The translations under genes were made by a program, and so were the position numbers. Under the pieces are notes generated by a model. That model did not search any database, was not told the DNA's origin, and saw only the letters and a list, made by a program, of their open reading frames with translations. A stretch of DNA of 64,000 nucleotides from Croceitalea rosinachiae (GTDB lineage: Bacteria; Bacteroidota; Bacteroidia; Flavobacteriales; Flavobacteriaceae), in contig NZ_JAVRHR010000001.1 in NCBI RefSeq assembly GCF_031846445.1, positions 930,001-994,000 of the forward strand, given 5' to 3'. Below, in pieces: positions 1 through 8,869 of this stretch (position 1 is the first letter of the stretch; each line of letters begins with the position of its first letter).

Positions 1-545
1 TTCACTTTCTTTAGTATTGCCTTATTTTGATACAAAAAATTCTCTTTTGTTGGCGAACTAATAGCAACAAATAAAATATTTGCCCCGCTATTAGAAATAT
101 CAACTGCTATTTGTTCTTCATCATGTTTATTGAAATAGCCGTTTCTATAACCAGCAATAATATTTGGGGAATATTTTTCAGAGTAATTCTCGACAACCTT
201 AGTAAGGACATCTTCCTTAGCTCCAAAGAAAAAGATCTTATATTGTTTTTGATGGGCTAATTCCACCAAGTTTTCCATTAAATCTATTCCAGCAACTCTT
301 TCTTTTAACGGCTTACCAAGTACTCTGGAAGCCCAAACTACAGCTTGTCCATCAGCATTTATTAAATCACTATTGTTCACACTTTGTTTTAGCTGAACGT
401 CTTTTTGCATTTCTACAATCTTACCCGCATTTACAACTACATGATGGAGATGATTACCTTGAGAAATAGAATCCTCAACTACCTTCAAAGTCTCTTGCAT
501 GTTAAGATTATGAATATAACTACCAACTATTTTTATCTTGTCCAT
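1..545 (-). CDS. WecG/TagA/CpsF-family glycosyltransferase (partial, cut by left edge)
   Basis: The gene starts at 545 (MDKIKIVGSYIH) and runs off the left edge after about 181 codons, so its C-terminus is not seen. The family hallmark is clear: a V-V-N-A-G-K segment followed by NADGQAVVWASRVLG and the E-R-V-A-G-I-D-L stretch near residues 63-90, then the FFFGAKED turn. Family members transfer ManNAc or ManNAcA from UDP to an undecaprenyl-linked sugar at the inner face of the membrane. UDP-ManNAcA is what the wecB and wecC genes of this locus should make, so ManNAcA transfer (WecG role) is the best guess; ManNAc transfer (TagA role) is the alternative. It is the last visible gene of the minus-strand polysaccharide block, 66 bases after the deacetylase gene. 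Confidence 0.9.
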   Translation of the reverse strand, partial: MDKIKIVGSYIHNLNMQETLKVVEDSISQGNHLHHVVVNAGKIVEMQKDVQLKQSVNNSDLINADGQAVVWASRVLGKPLKERVAGIDLMENLVELAHQKQYKIFFFGAKEDVLTKVVENYSEKYSPNIIAGYRNGYFNKHDEEQIAVDISNSGANILFVAISSPTKENFLYQNKAILKKV

Positions 546-611
546 TTCTTAATGTAAGTGAAAATAATTTTTCAACCAAGGCGTGACCGCAGCTTTTAAG
601 ACTAATTAAAA

Positions 612-1613
612 TCAGTTTTTAAATAATTCTCTATATGTTGTATAATTATTAATTTTTGCTGAGGTTTTTATAAATTGCTTTACTTTATAAAGGGAGTAAG
701 GAGTAAATGATTTAGGATGGCCTATCAAAACAAAATTACCATCTTTATCAGTATTCTTTTGATATTTTTTAAATGCTCGGAGTATATAACTTGCCTTAAA
801 ACCATCTATTGAGACAACACTATATGAAGATTTACTCAACAACCGTATTATCTGTTTTTTTGACAAGGATATTGCGTTTCCATTACCATAAGGAATGTGC
901 TTTTTTTTCTTGAATATTTTTATAATTACAAAACGCCAAAAAAACCATGGGTTAACCTTAATTGAACTAATAGGTATTTCTGTAAACTTTCCATTGGGAT
1001 CTTCAACAGTTAAGTCTTCAGAAAACCGATATTGTGTTGAAAATTGAGAAACACGGCTGAAATCAAAAAACTGATGTTCTGATTTGTATAAACCATTCGG
1101 ATAAACGGTGCTATCTATAAATATATTATTAGCTTCTAACGCCTTTTTTATTTTCTTAAAAGGTTGCGCACACCAACCACCTGCCCTAAACGCAACTGGC
1201 GCTATATCTGTAATTTCCTTTAGGATAGAATTATATCTTGTTATAATATCTAATATTTTCTCTTCACTAAAATCTGAAAGTTTATAACGTGATGTATCAA
1301 AAATCCATTCTTTTCCATTGAAAAAAGAATCTTCCCAATGTGGATGGACATGTAGTTCTATACCATGACCATTTGCTGATAAATATTTTATTTGGTCGGT
1401 TATTCTATTCCAGTCTTTAGCCAATTGCGGAAATTCATCTTTTTGGTTATTCAATCTTACTAAATAACCTGCGTCAACAAAACATGTAAATTTTATTTGA
1501 TAAAGATCAACTATTTTTAGTAGAGCATTAGTTGGCTCAATAATGCATTTCTCACAGGAACCACTATTTTTTCCAAAAAAAAGCTCATAATCCAGTGTAA
1601 TAAAAATATTCAT
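612..1613 (-). CDS. polysaccharide deacetylase-like (NodB-fold) protein
   Basis: A 333-residue protein with no signal peptide. The N-terminus MNIFITLDYELFFG carries the Asp that NodB-fold enzymes use at the end of strand 1. ELHVHPHW at residues 86-93 gives the His ligands, and FRAGGWCAQPF near 142 resembles the R-x-G motif of family 4 carbohydrate esterases. Such enzymes remove N- or O-acetyl groups from sugars in a metal-dependent reaction. The absence of an export signal suggests it acts on cytoplasmic sugar intermediates, or is a non-canonical member. It lies 2 bases after the sulfotransferase gene and is therefore almost certainly co-transcribed with it. The exact substrate cannot be read from the sequence. 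Confidence 0.8.
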   Translation of the reverse strand: MNIFITLDYELFFGKNSGSCEKCIIEPTNALLKIVDLYQIKFTCFVDAGYLVRLNNQKDEFPQLAKDWNRITDQIKYLSANGHGIELHVHPHWEDSFFNGKEWIFDTSRYKLSDFSEEKILDIITRYNSILKEITDIAPVAFRAGGWCAQPFKKIKKALEANNIFIDSTVYPNGLYKSEHQFFDFSRVSQFSTQYRFSEDLTVEDPNGKFTEIPISSIKVNPWFFWRFVIIKIFKKKKHIPYGNGNAISLSKKQIIRLLSKSSYSVVSIDGFKASYILRAFKKYQKNTDKDGNFVLIGHPKSFTPYSLYKVKQFIKTSAKINNYTTYRELFKN

Positions 1614-1615
1614 TA

Positions 1616-2473
1616 TTAAACTTTATACCTATTAAAAATCATTAACGGGAAAGATAAAATATAGTAAATTATTTGTTTTGGCCTAGATATATTCTTTTTC
1701 CATTTATCATCTATTTTTATTCTTATTTTGCCACTACTTTTTAATCTATTACCCCCAACAATGTGCGGAATTTCATATGTTTCTTCTAATTGATATCCCT
1801 GTAAATCTAAATCAAAGATATGATTGTAAATTTCAACTAATGTTTCTTCCGTATTCTCAGTGAAATTCTCATATTTCACTTTAATAACATCTTTATCTAA
1901 CCAACAAACTATCTGACCAAAGAAATTGATTAAATAATAATATACAATTGTAGATACTGGTGTTTTGGTGGTCTGCACTTTTTTTGAAAAGGAGTTTATT
2001 ACTCCTCTAACATCCCTTACCATATAAATTCCCTTTATTTTATTGATTTCGCTCTGTTTTAGCATTAAATAACGGGCTATATATTTTGATGAATCTAAAA
2101 GCCATTTGTCCCCTAGCTTATTATTTATCTTTTCAAAAATTGAATTTTGAATTTTGATATACTCTGGTTGACTTTTATTAAATAACAATAAGGTTAGAAT
2201 GTTCTTATGTTTTTGCTTTTTCTTGGTTAGTTTAATTATATCAACTACATCCTTTTTAGTATAACCTAGCTCTTCGATAATTGGAGACCAATTATCGCAC
2301 ACATTAAGCGGAACGCCACAAGAACAGGGTCTACTATGCTCTAAATGCTCAAAAAACTGATGCATCTCCCCTAATGTCTTGATTTTTGGATGGTTGTTCA
2401 AGACAGTTGCAAGCAAGGTTGTACCACTTCTTCCAGCTCCAAGTAAATAAATCAAAGAAACCCTATTGCTCAT
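1616..2473 (-). CDS. sulfotransferase family protein
   Basis: A 285-residue protein. The N-terminal YLLGAGRSGTTLLATVL (residues 9-25) is the 5'-phosphosulfate-binding loop of PAPS-dependent sulfotransferases, and the later YMVRDVRGVINSF segment matches the 3'-phosphate-binding region (R-D-x-R-x-x-x-x-S). A cysteine-rich patch, CSCGVPLNVC, follows the loop and is common in bacterial family members. It should transfer sulfate from PAPS to a hydroxyl of a sugar, consistent with a sulfated surface polysaccharide, which is frequent in marine bacteria. It overlaps the preceding acetyltransferase gene by 11 bases, so translation is probably coupled. Confidence 0.85.
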   Translation of the reverse strand: MSNRVSLIYLLGAGRSGTTLLATVLNNHPKIKTLGEMHQFFEHLEHSRPCSCGVPLNVCDNWSPIIEELGYTKKDVVDIIKLTKKKQKHKNILTLLLFNKSQPEYIKIQNSIFEKINNKLGDKWLLDSSKYIARYLMLKQSEINKIKGIYMVRDVRGVINSFSKKVQTTKTPVSTIVYYYLINFFGQIVCWLDKDVIKVKYENFTENTEETLVEIYNHIFDLDLQGYQLEETYEIPHIVGGNRLKSSGKIRIKIDDKWKKNISRPKQIIYYILSFPLMIFNRYKV

Positions 2474-2978
2474 TCCGAAATTTTATTACTTTGGCAGGAA
2501 CACCGCCTACGACTGCAAAATCAGGAATATCCTTAGTAATTACCGCTCCAGCGGCGACTATGACGTGATTCCCAACTTTACACCCTGCAGTAACTATGAC
2601 ATTTGCCCCTAACCAAACATCATTGCCTATAAAGGTTTTAAAATAATCTTTGCCTTGCAATCTTATTGGTATTTCCAAATTGCTATACTTATGATTTCTT
2701 GAGTATATTTTGACGTCTGGCCCCATAATAACATCATCCCCGATATATACATTGGCTTGTATCATACATCTTGTTCCTAATTCTGTGTTATTGCCAATAG
2801 TAGAGTTTAAAGAGATTTCAGCTCCTTTCTTTACCCTTATTTTCTTTCCTGATTTTTTTAGATACCTTTTAACCATCCAATTTCTTAATCTTGGAAAAAA
2901 CAAAGCGTAAGGCCTATAATCTTCCGGGGTATCCTTCAATAAGATTATATAAATAAAATAAAAAAACTTTCTAATCAT
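2463..2978 (-). CDS. hexapeptide-repeat O-acetyltransferase
   Basis: A 171-residue left-handed beta-helix acyltransferase of the maltose/galactoside O-acetyltransferase type. Hexapeptide turns run from about residue 55, with IGDDVIMGPDVKIYSRNH carrying the likely catalytic His. The C-terminal end GAVITKDIPDFAVVGGVPAKV is the classical cap of this family. The N-terminal 45 residues are basic and hydrophobic (FFYFIYIILL), which may hold it at the membrane. It probably acetylates a sugar of the polymer using acetyl-CoA. It overlaps the upstream Wzy-like gene by 8 bases and the downstream sulfotransferase gene by 11 bases. Confidence 0.87.
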   Translation of the reverse strand: MIRKFFYFIYIILLKDTPEDYRPYALFFPRLRNWMVKRYLKKSGKKIRVKKGAEISLNSTIGNNTELGTRCMIQANVYIGDDVIMGPDVKIYSRNHKYSNLEIPIRLQGKDYFKTFIGNDVWLGANVIVTAGCKVGNHVIVAAGAVITKDIPDFAVVGGVPAKVIKFRNEQ

Positions 2979-4212
2979 TTTTGTTATTGTTAATTAAAAA
3001 GATTGTTCCAAAAAGTGCCACGAAATTAATACCCATGTTTCTAATAAGATAATTTTCAAATAAACATATTATGGCGATAATTATTATAAAAGCAGTAAGT
3101 TGAAAATCATCTATCCTAAAAGATAAATATAAATTGAACCCTATATATATTAACAAAAAACTTAACCCAAATAACCCAAATTCGATACTATAACCTAAGT
3201 ATTGGTTATGCGAATCATACTTGTTAGAAAGGGAAGTTCGCATAGCTCTTACTTTATATTCTTGGTTCAATAATAATCTCGCTGAGCCACAGCCATAGCC
3301 AAAAATAGGTCTTTGTTCTATTAAATTAATACTCACTAACCATCTTGACATTCTTGAATCTGCTGTTATATTAGAACTAGTATTTGTACTTGCAACATTA
3401 TCATTAAGTTCCCATCTGGTCCCATTAACAAGCTTATTATAAACATATGTGTTCTTTAAAAAAAAACTCCCAAATAAAGTGAATAATAAAATGATACCTA
3501 AAGCTATCATGCTTTTCTGAACTGATAAGTATTTGAAAGCCGAAAAAATAAGTAATAGTATTCCTATGAAAAAAATAACCCTTGAATTTAAGAACAATAA
3601 ACTCAAGGCTACTAACATGGTTAAGCCTATTTTTACTCCTTTTTTAAGATTATACGTAGTTCTCCATAATAAAGTTAGCATTAATAAAAAATAACTTCCA
3701 AGGTAGATAGGATGCATGCTGCCCAGAGGTTCTATAAATTTCATTCCTACATAATCATAGCTTAACAGCTTAAGCAACGGCAAATTTGCATAAATAAATC
3801 TGTAGGTATTAATTGATAGCAAATAAAGCATGCTAATGCCCGATCCAAACACCAGCCCTTTTGTTGCCCATTCTAAGGTTTTAATTTTAGATATATCTGT
3901 TCTCAACAATAAAATAGGCAACAATAAATAAAAAATACATTTGCCTATTTGTAGCATTGCCTTATCTAAGTATGGTGAATAAAGTGTGCCAATAATAAAT
4001 GGTAGAAATAAAACAACTGTTGATCCTAAAAATAATATTGGTCTCTGAATAAGAACTCTGTTTATTCGTTTCCCTGTTAACAATGACCCTACACTAATAC
4101 AGATTAAAATTATGACCCAAAGATTACTAAATGAAGTCTTTAAAGGAAGAAATATTACGGCTAGAAAAAGACAGTAATATGTTGTTTTTTCAAGGCTGAA
4201 ATATTTACGCAT
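2971..4212 (-). CDS. O-antigen ligase/polymerase family membrane protein (Wzy_C-like)
   Basis: A 413-residue polytopic protein with about ten hydrophobic segments. The periplasmic loop near residues 270-345 has the Wzy/WaaL signature: a conserved Arg (MSRWLVSINLIEQRPIFGYG) followed by the D-S-H-N-Q-Y-L-G motif that precedes the last membrane spans. These proteins use undecaprenyl-linked glycans either to polymerise repeat units (Wzy) or to ligate them to lipid A core (WaaL). Two such genes sit head-to-tail here, so one could be the polymerase and the other the ligase. The SHNQYLG motif makes this one the more ligase-like, but that is inference. It overlaps its neighbours on both sides by 8 bases. 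Confidence 0.82.
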   Translation of the reverse strand: MRKYFSLEKTTYYCLFLAVIFLPLKTSFSNLWVIILICISVGSLLTGKRINRVLIQRPILFLGSTVVLFLPFIIGTLYSPYLDKAMLQIGKCIFYLLLPILLLRTDISKIKTLEWATKGLVFGSGISMLYLLSINTYRFIYANLPLLKLLSYDYVGMKFIEPLGSMHPIYLGSYFLLMLTLLWRTTYNLKKGVKIGLTMLVALSLLFLNSRVIFFIGILLLIFSAFKYLSVQKSMIALGIILLFTLFGSFFLKNTYVYNKLVNGTRWELNDNVASTNTSSNITADSRMSRWLVSINLIEQRPIFGYGCGSARLLLNQEYKVRAMRTSLSNKYDSHNQYLGYSIEFGLFGLSFLLIYIGFNLYLSFRIDDFQLTAFIIIIAIICLFENYLIRNMGINFVALFGTIFLINNNKND

Positions 4213-5458
4213 CTAACCTATTATTAGTCTTAAAAAACATGAGTGATAGAGATAGCCCAATGAAAAAGCCCGCTATCCCGGAGCCAAAAATATGTCCAGA
4301 TAAGTTTGCCACCACTATAAGAAACCAAAGAAATACTAATATAAATTTTGCGTAATGGTATCCATTTTTATTACGTTTTAAGTTTCTAGCATTCATGTGC
4401 CAATAAAAAATAGTAAGAAGTAATGTTACTAAGCCAAAAATTCCTGAGGCAAACAATAATGATAAAAAATCAATTTCTGCTAAATGACCAGATAACTCGA
4501 GATGATAATTTTGCCCATACCCAAATAATTTTCCCTCAAAAGGGAAGTTCTTATACGCATCCCATCCTTTTTCGATGAAATTATTTCTATTTGAGAGAAT
4601 AACAGTAATTATGTTGTTGTCATTACGCAGTAAGGAATTTTCCAATTTATCAATAATACCAGATTCTGTAATTCCAACATACATCAAAACACTTAGCACT
4701 GGAATACCAAAAAAACCAGCTATCCAAATCAAATTAATCCATTTCTTTTTTATGCTATATTTAATTGAGCAAATCAGCGGAATCATAAAAACTAATATTG
4801 TTCCTCCAATAATGGTTTTGGAAGTAATGAAAAAAGATAGTGTGAGAAAAAAAAGGAAAAACGCACCATACATTTTATAGTTTTTTTTCTGCCAAACGTA
4901 AATCCCTATTATAAAGGCTAAAGCCAAAGTCAAGATGGTTAATTCATTTCCAGCATATATATATCCTTTCGTTCCTATTGGGTTGTTAAAGCCATGATTG
5001 TAAAAAGCCATCCCAAAACCAAGTGCTCCTAAAAAAATATTAAATACAATGAGCCCAAAAGATCTTGATATTATAAGTTTTATCTTTTTATTAAGGTCGG
5101 GAAAATAACGCCCCTGAAATAGGTTTTTAAAGTAAAAAAAACTTAGCGGTACATTGAACCACTTAGCAGAAACAATTATGTCATTAAAAAGGGCCGAAAA
5201 GTCTCCTGTTTTCATAAAACCAGATAGGGGTCCAATCTGAAATACAATTAATAAAACAGCAATAAAATATATGTCTTTTGATTTTAACAACCTTAAAAAA
5301 ATCAAAAATATTAGAACTAGCTTAAACAACTGGCTAATGGGTAGCTTTCCATAATTTAATATGACAAACCCATTAATCATATCAATAAGTACGATATAAC
5401 TTAAAAGGAATAGAATTATTCTATCTAATGAGTACAATCTAATTTTCAACAGGGTCAA
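4205..5458 (-). CDS. Wzy-type polysaccharide polymerase (polytopic membrane protein)
   Basis: A 417-residue protein made almost wholly of hydrophobic segments, with the long periplasmic loop (around residues 260-330) typical of O-antigen polymerases, ending in FGYGQNYHLELSGHLAEIDF before the last spans. The start is a TTG codon at 5458; no ATG is in frame upstream of the first membrane span, and a nearby ATG is out of frame. A well-formed promoter lies just upstream, so this is the first gene of the operon 5458 to the left edge. Its sequence is poorly conserved, as is usual for Wzy. The family call rests on topology, the loop and context. Confidence 0.72.
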   Translation of the reverse strand: MTLLKIRLYSLDRIILFLLSYIVLIDMINGFVILNYGKLPISQLFKLVLIFLIFLRLLKSKDIYFIAVLLIVFQIGPLSGFMKTGDFSALFNDIIVSAKWFNVPLSFFYFKNLFQGRYFPDLNKKIKLIISRSFGLIVFNIFLGALGFGMAFYNHGFNNPIGTKGYIYAGNELTILTLALAFIIGIYVWQKKNYKMYGAFFLFFLTLSFFITSKTIIGGTILVFMIPLICSIKYSIKKKWINLIWIAGFFGIPVLSVLMYVGITESGIIDKLENSLLRNDNNIITVILSNRNNFIEKGWDAYKNFPFEGKLFGYGQNYHLELSGHLAEIDFLSLLFASGIFGLVTLLLTIFYWHMNARNLKRNKNGYHYAKFILVFLWFLIVVANLSGHIFGSGIAGFFIGLSLSLMFFKTNNRLDA

Positions 5459-5475
5459 CCATTTTTAAATGTGTC

Positions 5476-5508
5476 CAAAGCTACTAATAATGGATGTTAT
5501 TTAGACAA
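5476..5508 (-). promoter_or_regulatory. Bacteroidota-type promoter for the wzy-to-wecG operon
   Basis: On the minus strand TTG (5508-5506) is followed after 22 bases by TAGCTTTG (5483-5476), an exact match to the Bacteroidota -7 consensus TAnnTTTG with a -33 TTG at accepted spacing. The -7 element ends 17 bases before the TTG start codon at 5458. The rest of the 224-base divergent gap up to the glycosyltransferase gene at 5683 shows only AT-rich sequence. Confidence 0.5.
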
Positions 5509-5682
5509 TAAAGCCTTTTTTGAGAAAATCATGTGTATTACCTATTCCTACTATTAGGGTATTTTAGTAATAATCTAAAAAAGAATAAAGGATGATTGTC
5601 TATAAATAAAGCATTAACTTCCTTGTCTTTAAAAAAAGACATTAACTTTTAAGACGAATAAACTTATTTTTTAGAGAAAACC

Positions 5683-6777
5683 ATGCGCCTTTTCCTTATT
5701 TCTAACATGTTTCCATCCGATAATGATCCATTATTTGGCATATTCGTTAAAAACTTTAGATTAGAATTAGAAAAACAAGAAGTTGACTTTAGTCGTTCTG
5801 TGCTAATAAGAGGGAAAACCAAATCTCCATTAAAAAAGTTATTCAAATATCTTGTTCATTATTTAAAAATAATCCAAATATTTTTTGGCTTTAAATATGA
5901 CTTAATTTATTTACATTATTTAACTCATCACATTCCAATCCTATTGCCTCTTATCATGCTCAAAAGAAGACCTCTTGTGATTAATGTCCATGGAAGTGAT
6001 ATCATTGGCTTAAAAAATCAAAAACTTCTAAATATAGCTGCAAAAATAATTCTTCTTAGAATAGATTTGCTTGTAGTTCCAACGATATATTTTAAGGAAA
6101 AAGTGCTAAGCCTCTATCCTTTCATATCCAAAAATAGGGTATTTGTTAGTCCATCTGGCGGCGTTGATTTGCAAAAATTTCATACTCTTCCATTAAAAAA
6201 AGACAGAGATAGAACTCTTACCCTAGGTTTTGTTTCGAGGCTTACTGAAGATAAGGGATGGAGAATATTTCTAAATTCAATCTTAATTTTAAAAAGGGAT
6301 AAGATTAAAATTAAAGCTATAATTGTTGGAAAAGGAGAGAGTGAAAATGAGATTCTCTCTAAAATAAAAAAAGACAACCTAAAAAAAGAGATAGATTTTT
6401 TAGGATTTGTCCCTCAGAATGAATTGATTAATATCTATAATAGTATAGATTTATATATATTCCCTACGTATCGTGAAGCTGAGAGCTTAGGGCTTACAGG
6501 AATTGAAGCCATGGCATGTGGTACACCCGTTATAGCCTCTAATATCGCTGGCCCTTCAACTTACATTAGGCATAACGTTAACGGGTTTTTATTTCCTCCC
6601 AAAGATTCTGAAGCATTAGTAAAGGAAATAAAGAAATATATCGACATGAGCCAAGAAGAAAGACTCAGAATTTGTCAATCAGCTCTAAAAACAGCACAAG
6701 AGTATAGCCAGAGTACTGTAGCTAACAATTTAAAAAAGAAATTAGAATATTTAGTGAAAGCGGATATCTCCTCTTAA
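5683..6777 (+). CDS. family 4 glycosyltransferase (GT-B fold)
   Basis: A 364-residue protein. The N-terminal MRLFLISNMFPSDNDPLFG and VINVHGSDI near residue 105 fit the acceptor-binding half. The C-terminal half has the GFVSRLTEDKGW loop, IIVGKGESE and the E-x7-E motif region REAESLGLTGIEAMACGTPV, which binds the nucleotide sugar. It should be a retaining transferase adding one sugar to the lipid-linked repeat unit at the cytoplasmic face. It is the only plus-strand gene in the polysaccharide locus. Its last 4 bases overlap the end of the convergent pyruvyl transferase gene, so no intergenic terminator separates them. Confidence 0.9.
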   Translation: MRLFLISNMFPSDNDPLFGIFVKNFRLELEKQEVDFSRSVLIRGKTKSPLKKLFKYLVHYLKIIQIFFGFKYDLIYLHYLTHHIPILLPLIMLKRRPLVINVHGSDIIGLKNQKLLNIAAKIILLRIDLLVVPTIYFKEKVLSLYPFISKNRVFVSPSGGVDLQKFHTLPLKKDRDRTLTLGFVSRLTEDKGWRIFLNSILILKRDKIKIKAIIVGKGESENEILSKIKKDNLKKEIDFLGFVPQNELINIYNSIDLYIFPTYREAESLGLTGIEAMACGTPVIASNIAGPSTYIRHNVNGFLFPPKDSEALVKEIKKYIDMSQEERLRICQSALKTAQEYSQSTVANNLKKKLEYLVKADISS

Positions 6778-7883
6778 CTGATTATTGATGATTCTAAATA
6801 ATTAAGTGAATTTTCTCTAAGACCTCTCAAAATATTTCTTTGCCCTTCAACATTTTCAAGATTAGTATTGAGTTTATAAAAGTCTTTTTCATTGCGCATA
6901 AGTCTATCATCAATCTTCATTAATTCTAATAAATTTTCTTGCCTATTTCCAACTTTTTTCGAGGAGATTGCCGCAAAAGGTTTTTCAAAATTAATTGAAA
7001 AACACAATCCATGAAAAGAATCGGTAATTACGAAACTTGCATTAGCAAAAAGTTCTATATAATCCTTAGGTCCCGCCTTATTAATTTGATTATCAACTTT
7101 TTGCATTGGAATTAAGCCCTTATCGATTGAATAAACTTTATAATTTAATTTCTTAGAGAAAAACAATATAGCCTTTCTTATGAGTTCTGTTCGCGGCACA
7201 GAATAAACAAGGATATATTTTTCTTTTGGTTGTTTAACTGGAATATTAAGTTTTTGCAGCCACTCTTCTTTAGAAAACAATAAAGTAGGGTCTAAAACTT
7301 GTTGTACTTTTTTATCGGGTAAGATTTCCAGTAACTTTTGTCGTCCATCCGCTTCTCTTATTGAAATTTTATTGAAATCCTCTAGCCATTCTTTAACCTT
7401 AGGTTTTTCACTATTTGTAAATTGGTGGTGGCCAATACTAGAGGCATATGATATTTTTTTACTACCTTTAGGCGCAAATGATAGAAAAAATATTGGGTCT
7501 AATATGTTTTTAGAACTTACAATTTCAGGATTCCATATTTGATCACTACCGCAGATATAAAGATCAAAACCCATATCAATTTTATTTAGAAGTTCCTCTC
7601 GCTTAACTTTTTCGCTAAGAACCATATTCTGTTTTATAAATTTATTGAACTTAGATAGCATTTTGGAACGCGACGAAAAGTTTAAAACATCATGTCCCAG
7701 CATCTTGATTCCACGAATGGACTTTTTAAACCTAAAAAGGTCCATGTGGTGAGACAAATGATTCTTTTGATAATTAATCACAGTAACATCCCCATATTTA
7801 GAAAGAGCTTGAATGGTGGCATAAGCCTGTAAAATGGCCCCATAGTTTGTAACGTTATGTATTGTTATTAATCCTATTTTCAT
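6774..7883 (-). CDS. polysaccharide pyruvyl transferase family protein
   Basis: A 369-residue protein. The N-terminus IGLITIHNVTNYGAILQAYA, the central ICGSDQIWNPEI and the C-terminal FVITDSFHGLCFSINFEKPF are the signatures of the PS_pyruv_trans (CsaB-like) family. Such enzymes move pyruvyl groups from phosphoenolpyruvate onto sugars to give acidic ketals. Here it would modify the repeat unit or a precursor. The start ATG overlaps the stop of the nitroreductase gene by 4 bases, so it is the last member of a coupled block of flippase, nitroreductase and pyruvyl transferase. It ends convergently on the GT4 gene. Confidence 0.88.
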   Translation of the reverse strand: MKIGLITIHNVTNYGAILQAYATIQALSKYGDVTVINYQKNHLSHHMDLFRFKKSIRGIKMLGHDVLNFSSRSKMLSKFNKFIKQNMVLSEKVKREELLNKIDMGFDLYICGSDQIWNPEIVSSKNILDPIFFLSFAPKGSKKISYASSIGHHQFTNSEKPKVKEWLEDFNKISIREADGRQKLLEILPDKKVQQVLDPTLLFSKEEWLQKLNIPVKQPKEKYILVYSVPRTELIRKAILFFSKKLNYKVYSIDKGLIPMQKVDNQINKAGPKDYIELFANASFVITDSFHGLCFSINFEKPFAAISSKKVGNRQENLLELMKIDDRLMRNEKDFYKLNTNLENVEGQRNILRGLRENSLNYLESSIIS

Positions 7884-8869
7884 TTTAATTCTAATTTACT
7901 TAGCACCTCATCTAACGGTCTTCTTGTTGAACTACATACCTTGTTAACATCATCTGGGTATCCTACCATCATCATCATAATAACAGTTTGATTAGGCTTA
8001 ATATTAACAACTTTTCTTAATGCTTTGTCCATTTTAGGTGTTTGACTCCAATTTAAAGGGCATGAAGCTATTCCCAAAGAGTGCAAAGCGTACATTATGG
8101 ACATAGAAATAAGACCACCTTCAATCCAATGCTGATAATGTTCTGCCCCTGCAAAAAAAGCTTTTAAATCTGTAGAAATTATCAATAAGTTTGGTGCATT
8201 AACACCAAATGGTTTATTACCATTCTGATAGTGTAATGCTTTTTGAATTGTATCCTTATCGCTTGTGTGAAAAATATGCCAAGCCTGTCTATTACATACG
8301 GATGGTGTTTTCATTGCCAGCCTAATTGCCCTATTTACATATTCATCACTAACAACTTTTCCATTAAATTCTCTTAAAGAGTATCTTGAAAAAAAGAAGT
8401 CTTCTGGTTTGTTCAGAATACCCTTTCTAAAGCTAGTTTCTGGATATACTAATGCGCCATGTTCCTCTTTAGATTCAAAATCCATCTTATTCATTGCTAA
8501 ACGCATCTCTTTTGATTTAGCCAAGTCTTTATTTGGCGGAAGGTCTAAAAACTTCTGTAAAACCTGTTTAGCAGCCTTATCATGATACCCATATTCACCA
8601 ATTGAGTTAGCTATCTTAAGTCTTGCAAATACCCGTTCTGCGTTTTTCCACCCGGACGTTGGGTTTCTTTTTTTATAACTTAAACTTTTTTCTAAGCCAT
8701 GGTAAGCCATTACAGAATTATAATTTCGAGTTTCCTTATCGCTAAGGTTCTCAACCCAACCACCATAAAATAAAAATCTTTTAAAATCATACATAAATCC
8801 ATTAAACCCATTGAAAATCCTATAACCACCCCTAATTAATGGTCTAATCTTTCTCCAAATAACATTCAT
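7880..8869 (-). CDS. nitroreductase-family protein with N-terminal extension, polysaccharide-associated
   Basis: A 329-residue protein. The nitroreductase fold occupies about residues 135-325, beginning FFFSRYSLREFNGK (the Ser-x-Arg FMN contact region) and continuing with AMKTPSVCNRQAWHIF and ALHSLGIASCPLNW. Residues 1-130 are an extension not found in stand-alone nitroreductases, with a basic, aromatic N-terminus and a TSGWKNAERVFARL helix. The family binds FMN and reduces diverse substrates. The role in a polysaccharide locus is unknown, but nitroreductase homologues next to pyruvyl transferases are seen in other exopolysaccharide clusters. It overlaps both neighbours by 4 bases. Confidence 0.82.
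   Translation of the reverse strand: MNVIWRKIRPLIRGGYRIFNGFNGFMYDFKRFLFYGGWVENLSDKETRNYNSVMAYHGLEKSLSYKKRNPTSGWKNAERVFARLKIANSIGEYGYHDKAAKQVLQKFLDLPPNKDLAKSKEMRLAMNKMDFESKEEHGALVYPETSFRKGILNKPEDFFFSRYSLREFNGKVVSDEYVNRAIRLAMKTPSVCNRQAWHIFHTSDKDTIQKALHYQNGNKPFGVNAPNLLIISTDLKAFFAGAEHYQHWIEGGLISMSIMYALHSLGIASCPLNWSQTPKMDKALRKVVNIKPNQTVIMMMMVGYPDDVNKVCSSTRRPLDEVLSKLELK

Noticed and set aside
5625..5640. Small perfect hairpin GTCTTT-AAAA-AAAGAC before the GT4 gene
   Set aside because: Six base pairs of AT-rich stem without a T run at the right place; could arise by chance and does not follow a gene.
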